NCBI GenBank assembly: GCA_045531755.1
Contig: JAZSEP010000099.1
Span: 1 to 23,193, forward strand
Source: UBA11540 sp045531755
GTDB lineage: Bacteria; Bacillota; Clostridia; Oscillospirales; Ruminococcaceae
DNA: 23,193 bases
Direction of reading: 5' to 3'
Position 1 is the stretch's first letter, and each line of letters begins with the position of its first letter. The position numbers and the translations under genes were made by a program. The notes beneath the pieces were generated by a model. It was given only the letters and a program-made list of their open reading frames with translations. It had not been told where the DNA came from and searched no databases. Positions 1-6,736 of the stretch are shown here, in pieces.

Positions 1-307
1 CTGTGTATTGCTTAACGTTCAATAAAGGATATCTCGACGGCAACATCGTATGCTTCAAAAGATATATTGCATCGTCAATATCAACATCCTCGCTACCATT
101 CACATCGGCAGATTGGGATATGGGATATCTTGACGGAAGCATCGTATGCTTTAAAAGATATATTGCGTCGTCTATATTTACCACAGAATCTCCGTTCATA
201 TCTCCGAGAACAACCTCGCTGTCTGCTGCGGAAACCGTTATGCAGAACAGAGATATTATAATTGCAACAAATATAGCTAGGTACAATTGCTTAAATTTTC
301 TTTTCAT
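1..307 (-). CDS. Secreted protein with N-terminal type I dockerin module (partial)
   Basis: This reading frame starts at ATG 307-305 and runs off the window start, so only about 102 N-terminal residues are visible. A basic start followed by a hydrophobic stretch (roughly residues 8-25, ending near VSA) looks like a signal peptide. It is followed directly by two dockerin calcium-loop/helix repeats: DMNGDSVVNIDD with AIYLLKHTMLPSRYP, then DVNGSEDVDIDD with the same helix sequence. The D-x-N-x-(D/S)...D spacing is the F-hand pattern of type I dockerins, which bind cohesins. An AGAGGG ribosome binding site lies just upstream. The gene follows the cohesin protein gene on the same strand after a 70-bp gap containing a stem-loop, so the two may form a receptor-ligand pair. 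The catalytic or binding part of the protein is outside the window. Confidence 0.85.
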   Translation of the reverse strand, partial: MKRKFKQLYLAIFVAIIISLFCITVSAADSEVVLGDMNGDSVVNIDDAIYLLKHTMLPSRYPISQSADVNGSEDVDIDDAIYLLKHTMLPSRYPLLNVKQYT

Positions 308-324
308 TAGCTGTCCCTCTTATT

Positions 325-361
325 TGCAAGTGCAAGTGCCCTTAAAGCACTTGCACTTGCA
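325..361 (-). promoter_or_regulatory. Intergenic stem-loop between the cohesin and dockerin genes
   Basis: A perfect 15-bp inverted repeat (arms 325-339 and 347-361, 7-nt loop), built from GCAAGT units. In the transcribed (minus) direction it is not followed by a T run; the ribosome binding site of the dockerin gene comes directly after. It therefore looks more like an mRNA processing, stabilising or partial-attenuation structure than a full terminator. The role is inferred. Confidence 0.7.
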
Positions 362-377
362 TTTATAGATTTGATGA

Positions 378-2972
378 TTATGCTTTTTTCTTCTTCAAGA
401 AGATAACTACTCCGCAAACTATCGCAACTACCGCCAAGACGGCGACAATAACGATCACAAAAGTTGTAGTGTATTCCTGTGATGATTCCGTAACATCTGC
501 ATCTGTATCCCCGGTCGCATTACCCTCGTGAATCAACTTATCAATGCTTTGAGTCTTGGTATAGCTACACAACAAGCAAGTGAATGTTTTTTCACCTTCC
601 TCGTCATATGTTGCTTCCTTGGTAACAACACCGTCGCCCCACGTGTGAACTGCCACGTCGGTTTTATCTCCACAAGCACATTCGTTCCAATGGTTAGTTT
701 CATCGTTCTTCATCGCGTTGTGGTTATGAGTATGAGCAAGAGCCTCCTTGATAACGTAGCCGCAAACGGTACAAGTCTGATCAGTGGTTTCGGTAGCATC
801 CACACCGGGAGTATGTGCAGTTTCATTTTTCTTGTCACCGCAAACCGAGCATTCGTACCAATGCTTTTCTGCATCCTTGTTTCTCTCCATGTTGTAGCTG
901 TGGGTTATAGTTCTCACATATCCGCAAACATCACAATCCGTATCGCAAGCGTTCTTGTAGCTATGCAGCCCCTTATCTTTCGGTGTGTTGCATCCGGAGC
1001 AAGAATACCAATGATTATCCGCATCGCTGGACCAAGAAGAACTGTAACTATGTGTGTGTCCAAAAGCAGGGGTAATTACATATTTGCAAACGGTGCAGGT
1101 CTGTGCAGTAGTTTCGGTCGCCGCTGCACCTGCGGTATGAGAAGTAGTATCCTTCTTGTCACCACACTTGGAGCATTCGTGCCAATGTGCAGAGGCATCA
1201 GAACTCCAAGTTGTCTTATAATTATGGCTGGGAGTATCGCCGGTTTCGAATGTAGCCGTTCCTTTTTCACCGCACACGGAACAGCTTTCATAATAAACTG
1301 CCTTTGCTGTGCAGGTTGCCTTTGATTTCAAATAAAGATCGTCAATCTTTTGTGTGTTCACGTGGGCTTTCTTTTCGCCATAATCAAACGTTACCGAACC
1401 CTTATCTCCGCAAAAACACGATTTATAATATTTTGCCTTCGCAGTACAAGAAGCTGCCGATGCAAGATATTTATCCTGTACTACCTCTTGATTGTGAGTA
1501 TGGGGAAGCATATTGCCGTATGGCTGAGCGCAACGAGTACAAACTGCTTTTGCAGTACATGTAGCAGTTCCACCAGTATGTCCGAGTTCTTTACCATTTA
1601 CATAGGTGTTCTCGCCCATATCGCTACAGGTAGCACAGCAGTAGTAATAGACTGCTGCATCAGTGCAAGTTGCTGATGATTTTTTGTAAGTATCGGAAGT
1701 ATCTTTTTTCGTGTAAGAGTGTGCGATGGTCGAACCACTTTCATATGTAGTAGAACCCTTGGCATCACAAGTTGCACAGCAGTAATAGTATACTGCTTTA
1801 GCGGTACAAGTAGCGTTAGACTTCTTATAAGCATCCGTTGTTACTTGCTTTGTATAAGAGTGAGATTCGGTAGAACCGTGCTCAAATGTAGCCGTACCCG
1901 CCTTATCACAAGTAGCGCAGTTCTTGTAGTACACTGCCTTGCTTGTACAAGTAGCAGGCGACTTCAAATATGTAGCTGTAGCATCTTGATCTGTGTAAAC
2001 GTGCTCAAGCATACTGCCATAAAGCTGATGACAACGCGTACACTCTGCTTGTGTGGTACAAGTAGCAGTTCCACCTGTGTGTCCTAGAGTACTACCATAT
2101 TCAAAAGTCTTTGTTCCAGTAGCTGTACAGGTTTCGCAACAATATTTGTAAACCGCTTTGCTATCGCAATCCGCATCAGACACCTTGTAAGCATCTTCAA
2201 TCACTTGTTTTGTGAATGAGTGATTCAGCACTGTTCCGTGCTTATATGTTTCTGTTCCAGCAGCATCGCAAGTTTCACAGCGATACTTATAAACTGCTTG
2301 TGCAGTGCAGGTTGCCTTAGAAACCCTATATGCATCAGATGTATCTTGCTTTGTGTAGGAGTGGTCTACTTTAGTACCATAATTAAAGGTTTCCGTTCCT
2401 TGTGCTCCACAAGTTGCACAGCTCTTGTAATAAACAGCCGGAGAAGTACAAGTTGCTTCACTCTTTAAGTAAGAGGTATCCTCTTTGGTGAAATTGTGGT
2501 TGCATTTTATTTGCACAGAAGAACCGCTTGTGCCCAACGTGGAGGTGCCGGTACTATCTGTGATAAGAACCTGTGCAGAAACAGTCTGTGTGCCGAATGG
2601 GGCATCAGCTTTAGCTTTCAACGTAAAGGTAAGAACTGTGCCATTGACGCTTATACCGGGATTAAATGCGATAGCACCATCGCCGGAGCTAACACTAAAA
2701 TCCGACATGAGTCCACCTGAAAGAGTCCAAGCACCACTGACCAATTCAAAGGCACTACTATCATAGGTGGGTATAATTAAAATACTTTGAACTCCCGTTC
2801 CGTTGCTGATTCCAACCGAAAATGTAATTGCTTCTCCACGCGAAGTTGCTCCGTTAGAAGTCACATACGCAGATGCGTTAGTTCCAGCAAAAGCTGTGAT
2901 CGAAGTGGCTATGCTGAGCATAAGTATAACTAAAACCGTAGTCAAAAGCCTGACGATCGTTTGTCTTTTCAT
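378..2972 (-). CDS. Membrane-anchored surface protein with cohesin-like domain and Cys/His repeat stalk
   Basis: The start is ATG 2972-2970, because GGAGGA sits at the right distance; a start 21 nt further upstream lacks this. The product has 864 residues: a signal peptide (about 1-29, ending ITAFA), a cohesin-like beta domain (about 33-155, with VQSILIIPTYD, FELVSG, and ADAPFGTQTVSAQV near its end), then a long repeat region (about 157-813). The repeats are eight units of about 47 residues (pattern HxYTK...ATCTxxAVYYxxCxxC...TxxxG), two short units starting HTGGTATCT, and four units of about 55 residues with HWxECxxCG. An acidic linker precedes a transmembrane helix (about 834-858) with a KKKKA tail, so the protein should be displayed on the cell surface. 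The cohesin would present a dockerin partner, plausibly the gene just downstream. The Cys and His residues suggest metal binding or disulfides, but this is not established. No strong promoter points into the gene in the present orientation. Confidence 0.85.
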   Translation of the reverse strand: MKRQTIVRLLTTVLVILMLSIATSITAFAGTNASAYVTSNGATSRGEAITFSVGISNGTGVQSILIIPTYDSSAFELVSGAWTLSGGLMSDFSVSSGDGAIAFNPGISVNGTVLTFTLKAKADAPFGTQTVSAQVLITDSTGTSTLGTSGSSVQIKCNHNFTKEDTSYLKSEATCTSPAVYYKSCATCGAQGTETFNYGTKVDHSYTKQDTSDAYRVSKATCTAQAVYKYRCETCDAAGTETYKHGTVLNHSFTKQVIEDAYKVSDADCDSKAVYKYCCETCTATGTKTFEYGSTLGHTGGTATCTTQAECTRCHQLYGSMLEHVYTDQDATATYLKSPATCTSKAVYYKNCATCDKAGTATFEHGSTESHSYTKQVTTDAYKKSNATCTAKAVYYYCCATCDAKGSTTYESGSTIAHSYTKKDTSDTYKKSSATCTDAAVYYYCCATCSDMGENTYVNGKELGHTGGTATCTAKAVCTRCAQPYGNMLPHTHNQEVVQDKYLASAASCTAKAKYYKSCFCGDKGSVTFDYGEKKAHVNTQKIDDLYLKSKATCTAKAVYYESCSVCGEKGTATFETGDTPSHNYKTTWSSDASAHWHECSKCGDKKDTTSHTAGAAATETTAQTCTVCKYVITPAFGHTHSYSSSWSSDADNHWYSCSGCNTPKDKGLHSYKNACDTDCDVCGYVRTITHSYNMERNKDAEKHWYECSVCGDKKNETAHTPGVDATETTDQTCTVCGYVIKEALAHTHNHNAMKNDETNHWNECACGDKTDVAVHTWGDGVVTKEATYDEEGEKTFTCLLCSYTKTQSIDKLIHEGNATGDTDADVTESSQEYTTTFVIVIVAVLAVVAIVCGVVIFLKKKKA
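534..2504 (-). repeat. Tandem repeat region coding for the Cys/His-rich stalk
   Basis: About 2 kb of in-frame degenerate tandem repeats inside the cohesin protein gene: eight units of about 140 bp, two of about 78 bp, and four longer units of about 165 bp near the 3' end. The unit order is 3 long, 1 short, 3 long, 1 short, 2 long, then the HWxEC type. The block of three long plus one short occurs twice, which suggests duplication of a higher-order unit. Such DNA can change copy number by recombination. Confidence 0.8.
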
Positions 2973-3009
2973 ATTGATTCTCCTCCATAACATTTCTTAG
3001 ACCATCACC

Positions 3010-3031
3010 ACATAATTCTCATTATGTTGTA
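3010..3031. repeat. Left inverted repeat of the invertible segment (IR-L)
   Basis: These 22 bp are the exact reverse complement of 3226-3247. The core ACATAATTCTCATTATGT is itself an interrupted palindrome. This fits a tyrosine-recombinase core site: two inverted arms around a short asymmetric centre (TCTC here, GAGA in the other copy). The right arm matches fully, while the left arm has one difference just outside the 22 bp. It lies 38 bp upstream of the start codon of the cohesin gene. Confidence 0.85.
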
Positions 3032-3081
3032 ATGTGATATCAAAAATATAAAAGTGCAATACCATCATACTGCACTCAACA

Positions 3082-3115
3082 AGACCAATGTAAAAGTTGA
3101 AATTTTCATTGGTCT
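3082..3115. repeat. Hairpin inside the invertible segment
   Basis: Arms AGACCAATG (3082-3090) and CATTGGTCT (3107-3115) form a perfect 9-bp stem around an AT-rich 16-nt loop. It has no T run on either side, so it is unlikely to be an intrinsic terminator. It may be a binding site for a regulator or an accessory recombination protein. Confidence 0.5.
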
Positions 3116-3174
3116 AATTACTATACTTATTTTGTGATTTTTGTTTAAAAATCTCACATTATCGTCTTTTTGGA

Positions 3175-3203
3175 TTGACAAAAGACTTAAAATGTGACAC
3201 AAT
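3175..3203 (+). promoter_or_regulatory. Promoter on the invertible segment, facing away from the surface gene
   Basis: A perfect -35 box TTGACA (3175-3180), a 17-bp spacer, an extended -10 TGA (3195-3197) and -10 CACAAT (3198-3203, 4 of 6 consensus). Transcription would run rightward into IR-R and then antisense to the 3' end of the adjacent recombinase gene. After inversion it would transcribe the cohesin gene. Dyads surround the -35 box: GTCTTTT/AAAAGAC and TCACATT/AATGTGA. Confidence 0.7.
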
Positions 3204-3225
3204 ATTTTATGTATAGATTATCAAC

Positions 3226-3247
3226 TACAACATAATGAGAATTATGT
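3226..3247. repeat. Right inverted repeat of the invertible segment (IR-R)
   Basis: The partner of IR-L, 22 of 22 bases in inverted orientation. It lies within a larger perfect palindrome (3225-3252): 12-bp arms CTACAACATAAT and ATTATGTTGTAG around GAGA. On the plus strand the palindrome is followed by TTTTCTTTTTG, so an RNA from the internal promoter would meet a terminator-like hairpin with a U tract here. Confidence 0.85.
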
Positions 3248-3268
3248 TGTAGTTTTCTTTTTGTCTAT

Positions 3269-4108
3269 TTAGCACCGCAGAAGCCCTAATTTCTGAATTT
3301 GTCTCCGGTGTATCTCGCCCGTTTCCATCGTGTATATTCTCGTTGTGTTCACGCTACTGTGACCGAGAATGTCAGCCAAGCGCACAATATCTTTTTGCAA
3401 GCTATAATAGGTGCGTGCAAAAAGATGACGGAGGTTGTGGGGAAAGACTTTTTTCTCCGACACGTTCGCCGTCTTACATAGTTTCTTCATATCATTCCAA
3501 ATATTTGATCTATCAAGCGGATTGCCGTTCTTTGTTACGAACACGGCACCGCTTTTTATTTTTTGCTCCTTGATATACTGCTTTAAAATCTGACAAAGCC
3601 GCTTTGGTAGAAACACCTGTCTACGTTTGCCCTTGCAGTTGATTTCTGCAACACCATGTGATACTGCCTCAACAGTAATGAATCGCACCACGGATACACG
3701 GATACCCGTTGAACAAATCGTTTGCATCAATAGATACAAGCGCTCATTTTTCTTCTGCTTTGCCGCTTGTAAAAGTCGGTCATATTCAGCCTTGGTCAAT
3801 TCCTTGTCCGTTGAAGCAAAAATCTGTTTTTGGATTTTGAGGTTCTTAACCCTTAAATCATACCACCCCATAAAATTGAAAAAACTGTTGAGTGATGAGA
3901 TTGCGGCATTAACGCTTGCGGGGGCATAATGCTCGCAAAGGTATGATTTATATGCAAGAACCGCTGTTTTACATAGTTCCTGCTCACCAATCCAGGTTTG
4001 AAATTCAACCACATCGTGCAAATACTTATTGACAGTGGCTGTCGCTTTTTCCTCATTAATCAGATAGTCGTTGAATGATTTTATTATTTCAGTTGTTATT
4101 TTTCTCAT
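3269..4108 (-). CDS. Tyrosine recombinase (phage-integrase family), likely invertase for the adjacent switch
   Basis: This gene encodes a 279-residue XerC/D-like recombinase. The start chosen is ATG 4108-4106, with AGGAGG 9 nt upstream; the longer frame has no ribosome binding site. An N-terminal SAM-like DNA-binding domain (about 5-90) precedes the catalytic domain. The full active-site set is visible: R137 in STGIRVS, a Lys in CKGKRRQV (159 or 161), H224 and R227 in HNLRH, H250 in LGHSS, and nucleophile Y259 in TRIYT. It should therefore be active. The gene ends 16 bp from the palindrome carrying IR-R, the usual position of an invertase beside its substrate. An intrinsic terminator separates it from the XRE gene upstream, so it probably has its own promoter. 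Assignment to this particular switch is inference; integration or excision of an element is the alternative. Confidence 0.85.
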   Translation of the reverse strand: MRKITTEIIKSFNDYLINEEKATATVNKYLHDVVEFQTWIGEQELCKTAVLAYKSYLCEHYAPASVNAAISSLNSFFNFMGWYDLRVKNLKIQKQIFASTDKELTKAEYDRLLQAAKQKKNERLYLLMQTICSTGIRVSVVRFITVEAVSHGVAEINCKGKRRQVFLPKRLCQILKQYIKEQKIKSGAVFVTKNGNPLDRSNIWNDMKKLCKTANVSEKKVFPHNLRHLFARTYYSLQKDIVRLADILGHSSVNTTRIYTMETGEIHRRQIQKLGLLRC

Positions 4109-4210
4109 ATTCTGCATCCTCCTTCTATCCAATTATTTTAACACGAATGGATGAACTTATTGAAATATCGGTTATTACGAATATTGTACCATGATACGCC
4201 AAAAAGCAAA

Positions 4211-4244
4211 CAACCGATAAGTATACTTCTACACTTATCGGTTG
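4211..4244 (-). terminator. Intrinsic terminator after the XRE regulator gene
   Basis: A perfect 12-bp stem (4211-4222 with 4233-4244, CAACCGATAAGT and its complement) with a 10-nt loop. On the minus strand it is followed by TTTGCTTTTTGG. It begins 3 nt after the stop codon of the XRE gene. Confidence 0.8.
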
Positions 4245-4247
4245 AAT

Positions 4248-4574
4248 CTAAGAACGATTTTTAATCTCTTTAACTATTTTTATTATCTCTATTATCCGTA
4301 GTTGGTCGTATGTAGAGAGACCGCCCATTTCATTTTGAATGATTTTGCTGTTACTATAAGCACCTGTTTGCACCAACAGCTCATCCGCAGTAACGTTCAA
4401 TATTTCACATATTCTTGCAACTATCACTATGCTCGGTAATTGCTTTCCGCATTCTATACGGCTTAGATATTTTTCCGATATATCAATTTTCCCAGAAAGT
4501 TCTGATTGTGTCATATGGGCTGCTTTCCTCAAATATGCAATTCTTTTTCCAATTATTTCTTTTGATATTAACAT
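4248..4574 (-). CDS. XRE-family helix-turn-helix regulator
   Basis: This encodes a 108-residue protein with a Cro/C1-type helix-turn-helix at about residues 8-66: IGKRIAYLRKAAHMTQSEL, then ISEKYLSRIECGKQLPS, then ICEILNVTADELL. The remaining 40 residues are a short helical tail ending EIIKIVKEIKNRS, perhaps for dimerisation. GGGAG lies about 9 nt before ATG 4574-4572. It starts 29 nt after the second recombinase gene on the same strand and ends in its own terminator, so the pair is probably one transcript. Given its place between two recombinases, control of recombinase expression or of the invertible promoter is likely. Its target is unknown. Confidence 0.85.
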   Translation of the reverse strand: MLISKEIIGKRIAYLRKAAHMTQSELSGKIDISEKYLSRIECGKQLPSIVIVARICEILNVTADELLVQTGAYSNSKIIQNEMGGLSTYDQLRIIEIIKIVKEIKNRS

Positions 4575-4603
4575 TGTTGTATACTCCCAAACGACATCAT
4601 ATA

Positions 4604-5569
4604 TTACAAATGGTGGGCAGAAAGCGGTTCTTTTCCTCTCATAGAAATGTGCTTCCTGTCGTGGAACTTATCAAGCACATTGATTTCATTCACCTGTTTT
4701 GCGACGTCGCTGACTAATAGATTTATATAGTTCTGTGTTATATCTAAGCTTGAATGACCTAACAGTTTTGAGAGTGACACGACGTTGCCTCCGCTCAGAA
4801 TCCATTGTTTCGCAAAGGTGTGTCTATACCTATGGATGCCTGTTGTCTCTACGCCGCGCTTTTTATTATACTCATAGAGCTTATGATAGCAGGTGCTTTT
4901 AATCAGTTGTTGACCGAAGACGTTGCAAAATAGGTAGTCTTCATTTGATTTATGCTGTCGATATTTTAGGTACTCAGTCAGAATATTTACCATTGTTTGA
5001 TTTAGCGGAACTATCAATGGTTTTCTATTTTTAGTCACATTCACATAGACGACATTATTATCAAAATCGATATCCTTGACCTTTATATGCATCAAGCTTC
5101 TTTGTCTCACGGCAGTTGAAAACAAGAAGTTAGTCATAACCCAGCACTGATATTCAGTGAAAGAGCATTTCTTTAAATCAGGCTTCTTAAGCAATAACCT
5201 CAGTTCCTGCTCATCGTACGTCTCCACGTGCGATTTATCGACCTTTATTGACTTCATTTTAAAAGGCTCAATATAGCCCTCATTCATAAGAAAATGCAAT
5301 GTGGTTATCAAATCTCGCAGGTATGAGTTAATACTGACATCATTGTTAAGCGTTGCCTTCAAGTGCAAGACATATCTGTTATATTCATTTTCGTTGAGTC
5401 TTTCTATTGACATTTCAGGGTCGAAAAACTTGAAAAACTGTGTATAGCTTTGGCGATAATGGGTGATAGTTCCTTGTCTTAAATTACGCTGTCGGCAATA
5501 CTCCAGATACCTATCACACCCCTCTTCAAAAGTAATAGATTTTGTTGCTATCATTTTCAGTTTGTGCAT
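4604..5569 (-). CDS. Second tyrosine recombinase/integrase
   Basis: This encodes a 321-residue phage-integrase family recombinase, only distantly similar to its neighbour. The ATG at 5569-5567 is chosen because GTGAGG precedes it by 8 nt; an upstream in-frame GTG at 5608 is less likely. An N-terminal SAM-like domain (about 11-100) is followed by the catalytic fold: R155 (STAVRQRS), K183 (TKNRKPLIVPLN), H246 and R249 (HRYRH), H272 (LGHSS) and Y281 (ITQNYINLL). All residues needed for activity are present. It leads the transcript that continues into the XRE gene. It could be a second invertase with a different directional bias, as in FimB/FimE, or the integrase that brought this block to its position beside the 5602-5641 palindrome. 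The sequence does not decide between these. Confidence 0.85.
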   Translation of the reverse strand: MHKLKMIATKSITFEEGCDRYLEYCRQRNLRQGTITHYRQSYTQFFKFFDPEMSIERLNENEYNRYVLHLKATLNNDVSINSYLRDLITTLHFLMNEGYIEPFKMKSIKVDKSHVETYDEQELRLLLKKPDLKKCSFTEYQCWVMTNFLFSTAVRQRSLMHIKVKDIDFDNNVVYVNVTKNRKPLIVPLNQTMVNILTEYLKYRQHKSNEDYLFCNVFGQQLIKSTCYHKLYEYNKKRGVETTGIHRYRHTFAKQWILSGGNVVSLSKLLGHSSLDITQNYINLLVSDVAKQVNEINVLDKFHDRKHISMRGKEPLSAHHL

Positions 5570-5601
5570 TGTAACATACCTCACTTTTAACATAAAAAAT
5601 A

Positions 5602-5641
5602 TAGACACATCATCAAAGAAAACTCTAAAATGATGTGTCTA
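5602..5641. terminator. Bidirectional hairpin terminator between GGGtGRT gene and integrase
   Basis: Perfect 12-bp arms TAGACACATCAT (5602-5613) and ATGATGTGTCTA (5630-5641) with a 16-nt loop. T-rich tracts follow on both strands (ACTTTTTATTT on plus, TATTTTTTATG on minus). It probably ends transcription of the GGGtGRT operon. It also marks the border between the accessory block and housekeeping DNA. Confidence 0.7.
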
Positions 5642-5715
5642 ACTTTTTATTTATTGGTTTTTTGCAACAGGTCTTTTACAAGTTGCCCGAAAGCTTTAAA
5701 AAGCTTTATAAACAC

Positions 5716-6717
5716 TTATTTATTAAGTGCTTCGTTTACTGCAACTGCGCATGCAACTGTCATACCAACCATGGGGTTGTTACCTGCGCCGATGAGACCC
5801 ATCATCTCAACGTGTGCAGGAACGGAAGAAGAGCCTGCGAACTGTGCGTCGGAGTGCATTCTTCCCATTGTGTCGGTCATACCGTAGGAAGCGGGGCCTG
5901 CAGCCATGTTGTCAGGATGGAGAGTTCTTCCTGTACCGCCGCCGGAAGCAACGGAGAAGTACTTCTTACCCTGCTCAACACATTCCTTCTTATATGTGCC
6001 TGCAACGGGGTGCTGGAAGCGTGTGGGGTTGGTGGAGTTACCTGTGATGGAAACGTCAACGCCCTCTTTGTGCATGATAGCAACACCCTCACGAACGTCG
6101 TCTGCACCGTAGCAACGAACCTTTGCGCGCTCGCCGTTAGAGTATGCTGTTTCTTTTACTATCTCAAGCTTACCTGTGTAGTAGTCAAACTTAGTCTGTA
6201 CGTAGGTAAATCCGTTGATTCTGGAGATAATCTGTGCGGCATCCTTACCGAGACCGTTGAGGATAACGCGAAGGGGCTCTTTACGAGCTTTATTTGCACT
6301 TCTTGCAAGTCCGATAGCGCCTTCAGCAGCTGCGAAGGACTCGTGGCCTGCGAGGAATGCGAAGCACTTTGTTTCTTCTCTGAGGAGCATTGCGCCGAGG
6401 TTACCGTGGCCGAGACCAACCTTACGGTCGTCAGCAACGGAGCCGGGGATACAGAAGGACTGAAGTCCGAGACCTATCTTCTCTGCAGCCTCTGCAGCGG
6501 ATTTAACCTGATCCTTGATAGCGATAGCACAGCCTACAACGTATGCCCAGCCGGCGTTCTCAAAGCAGATAGGCTGAATGCCTTTAACGATGTTATAAGC
6601 GTCAACGCCTGCTTTGTCGCAGATTTCCTTAGCTTCCTCAATGGAGGAAATGCCGTGTTTATTAAGTTCTGCGTTGATTTGGTCTATTCTTCTTTCATAA
6701 CTTTCAAACAAAGCCAT
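5716..6717 (-). CDS. GGGtGRT protein
   Basis: This encodes 333 residues, with ATG 6717-6715 preferred because GGAGG lies 9 nt upstream. It is recognised by the signature GGGTGRTLHPDNM (residues 259-271), which gives the family its name, and by the conserved C-terminal stretch MMGLIGAGNNPMVGMTVA. The family occurs in strict anaerobes and has no proven biochemical function that I know of. The Gly-rich signature suggests phosphate or nucleotide binding, but this is speculation. The gene starts 19 nt after the NifU/IscU-like gene and is transcribed with it. This pairing, together with scattered Cys residues (51, 63, 89, 118, 202, 246), hints at a role linked to Fe-S clusters. No signal peptide or membrane segment is visible, so it should be cytosolic. 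Confidence 0.9.
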   Translation of the reverse strand: MALFESYERRIDQINAELNKHGISSIEEAKEICDKAGVDAYNIVKGIQPICFENAGWAYVVGCAIAIKDQVKSAAEAAEKIGLGLQSFCIPGSVADDRKVGLGHGNLGAMLLREETKCFAFLAGHESFAAAEGAIGLARSANKARKEPLRVILNGLGKDAAQIISRINGFTYVQTKFDYYTGKLEIVKETAYSNGERAKVRCYGADDVREGVAIMHKEGVDVSITGNSTNPTRFQHPVAGTYKKECVEQGKKYFSVASGGGTGRTLHPDNMAAGPASYGMTDTMGRMHSDAQFAGSSSVPAHVEMMGLIGAGNNPMVGMTVACAVAVNEALNK

Positions 6718-6736
6718 TGTCAAAATCCTCCTTCAA

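Larger units (their letters stand above)
3032..3225. other. Putative invertible DNA segment carrying a promoter
   Basis: These 194 bp contain no gene and lie between the two 22-bp inverted repeats, next to a tyrosine recombinase gene and just upstream of a surface-protein gene. The best promoter inside (3175-3203) points away from the surface gene. Inversion would bring its -10 box to about 3033-3060 on the minus strand and give a 5' leader of roughly 70-80 nt with an intact ribosome binding site. The layout resembles fimS of E. coli (promoter inverted by tyrosine recombinases FimB and FimE). It also resembles the cwpV switch of Clostridioides difficile (RecV), although that switch works through a terminator. 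Confidence 0.75.

Noticed and set aside
528..1325. Open frames on the plus strand across the cohesin gene
   Set aside because: They mirror the repetitive codons of the real minus-strand gene and have no ribosome binding sites.
3015..3043. Alternative minus-strand promoter into the cohesin gene (TTGATA, 17 bp, GAGAAT)
   Set aside because: The -10 box has only 4 of 6 consensus bases and lies inside IR-L without an extended -10, so it is weaker than the plus-facing promoter. Low basal expression in the OFF state cannot be excluded.
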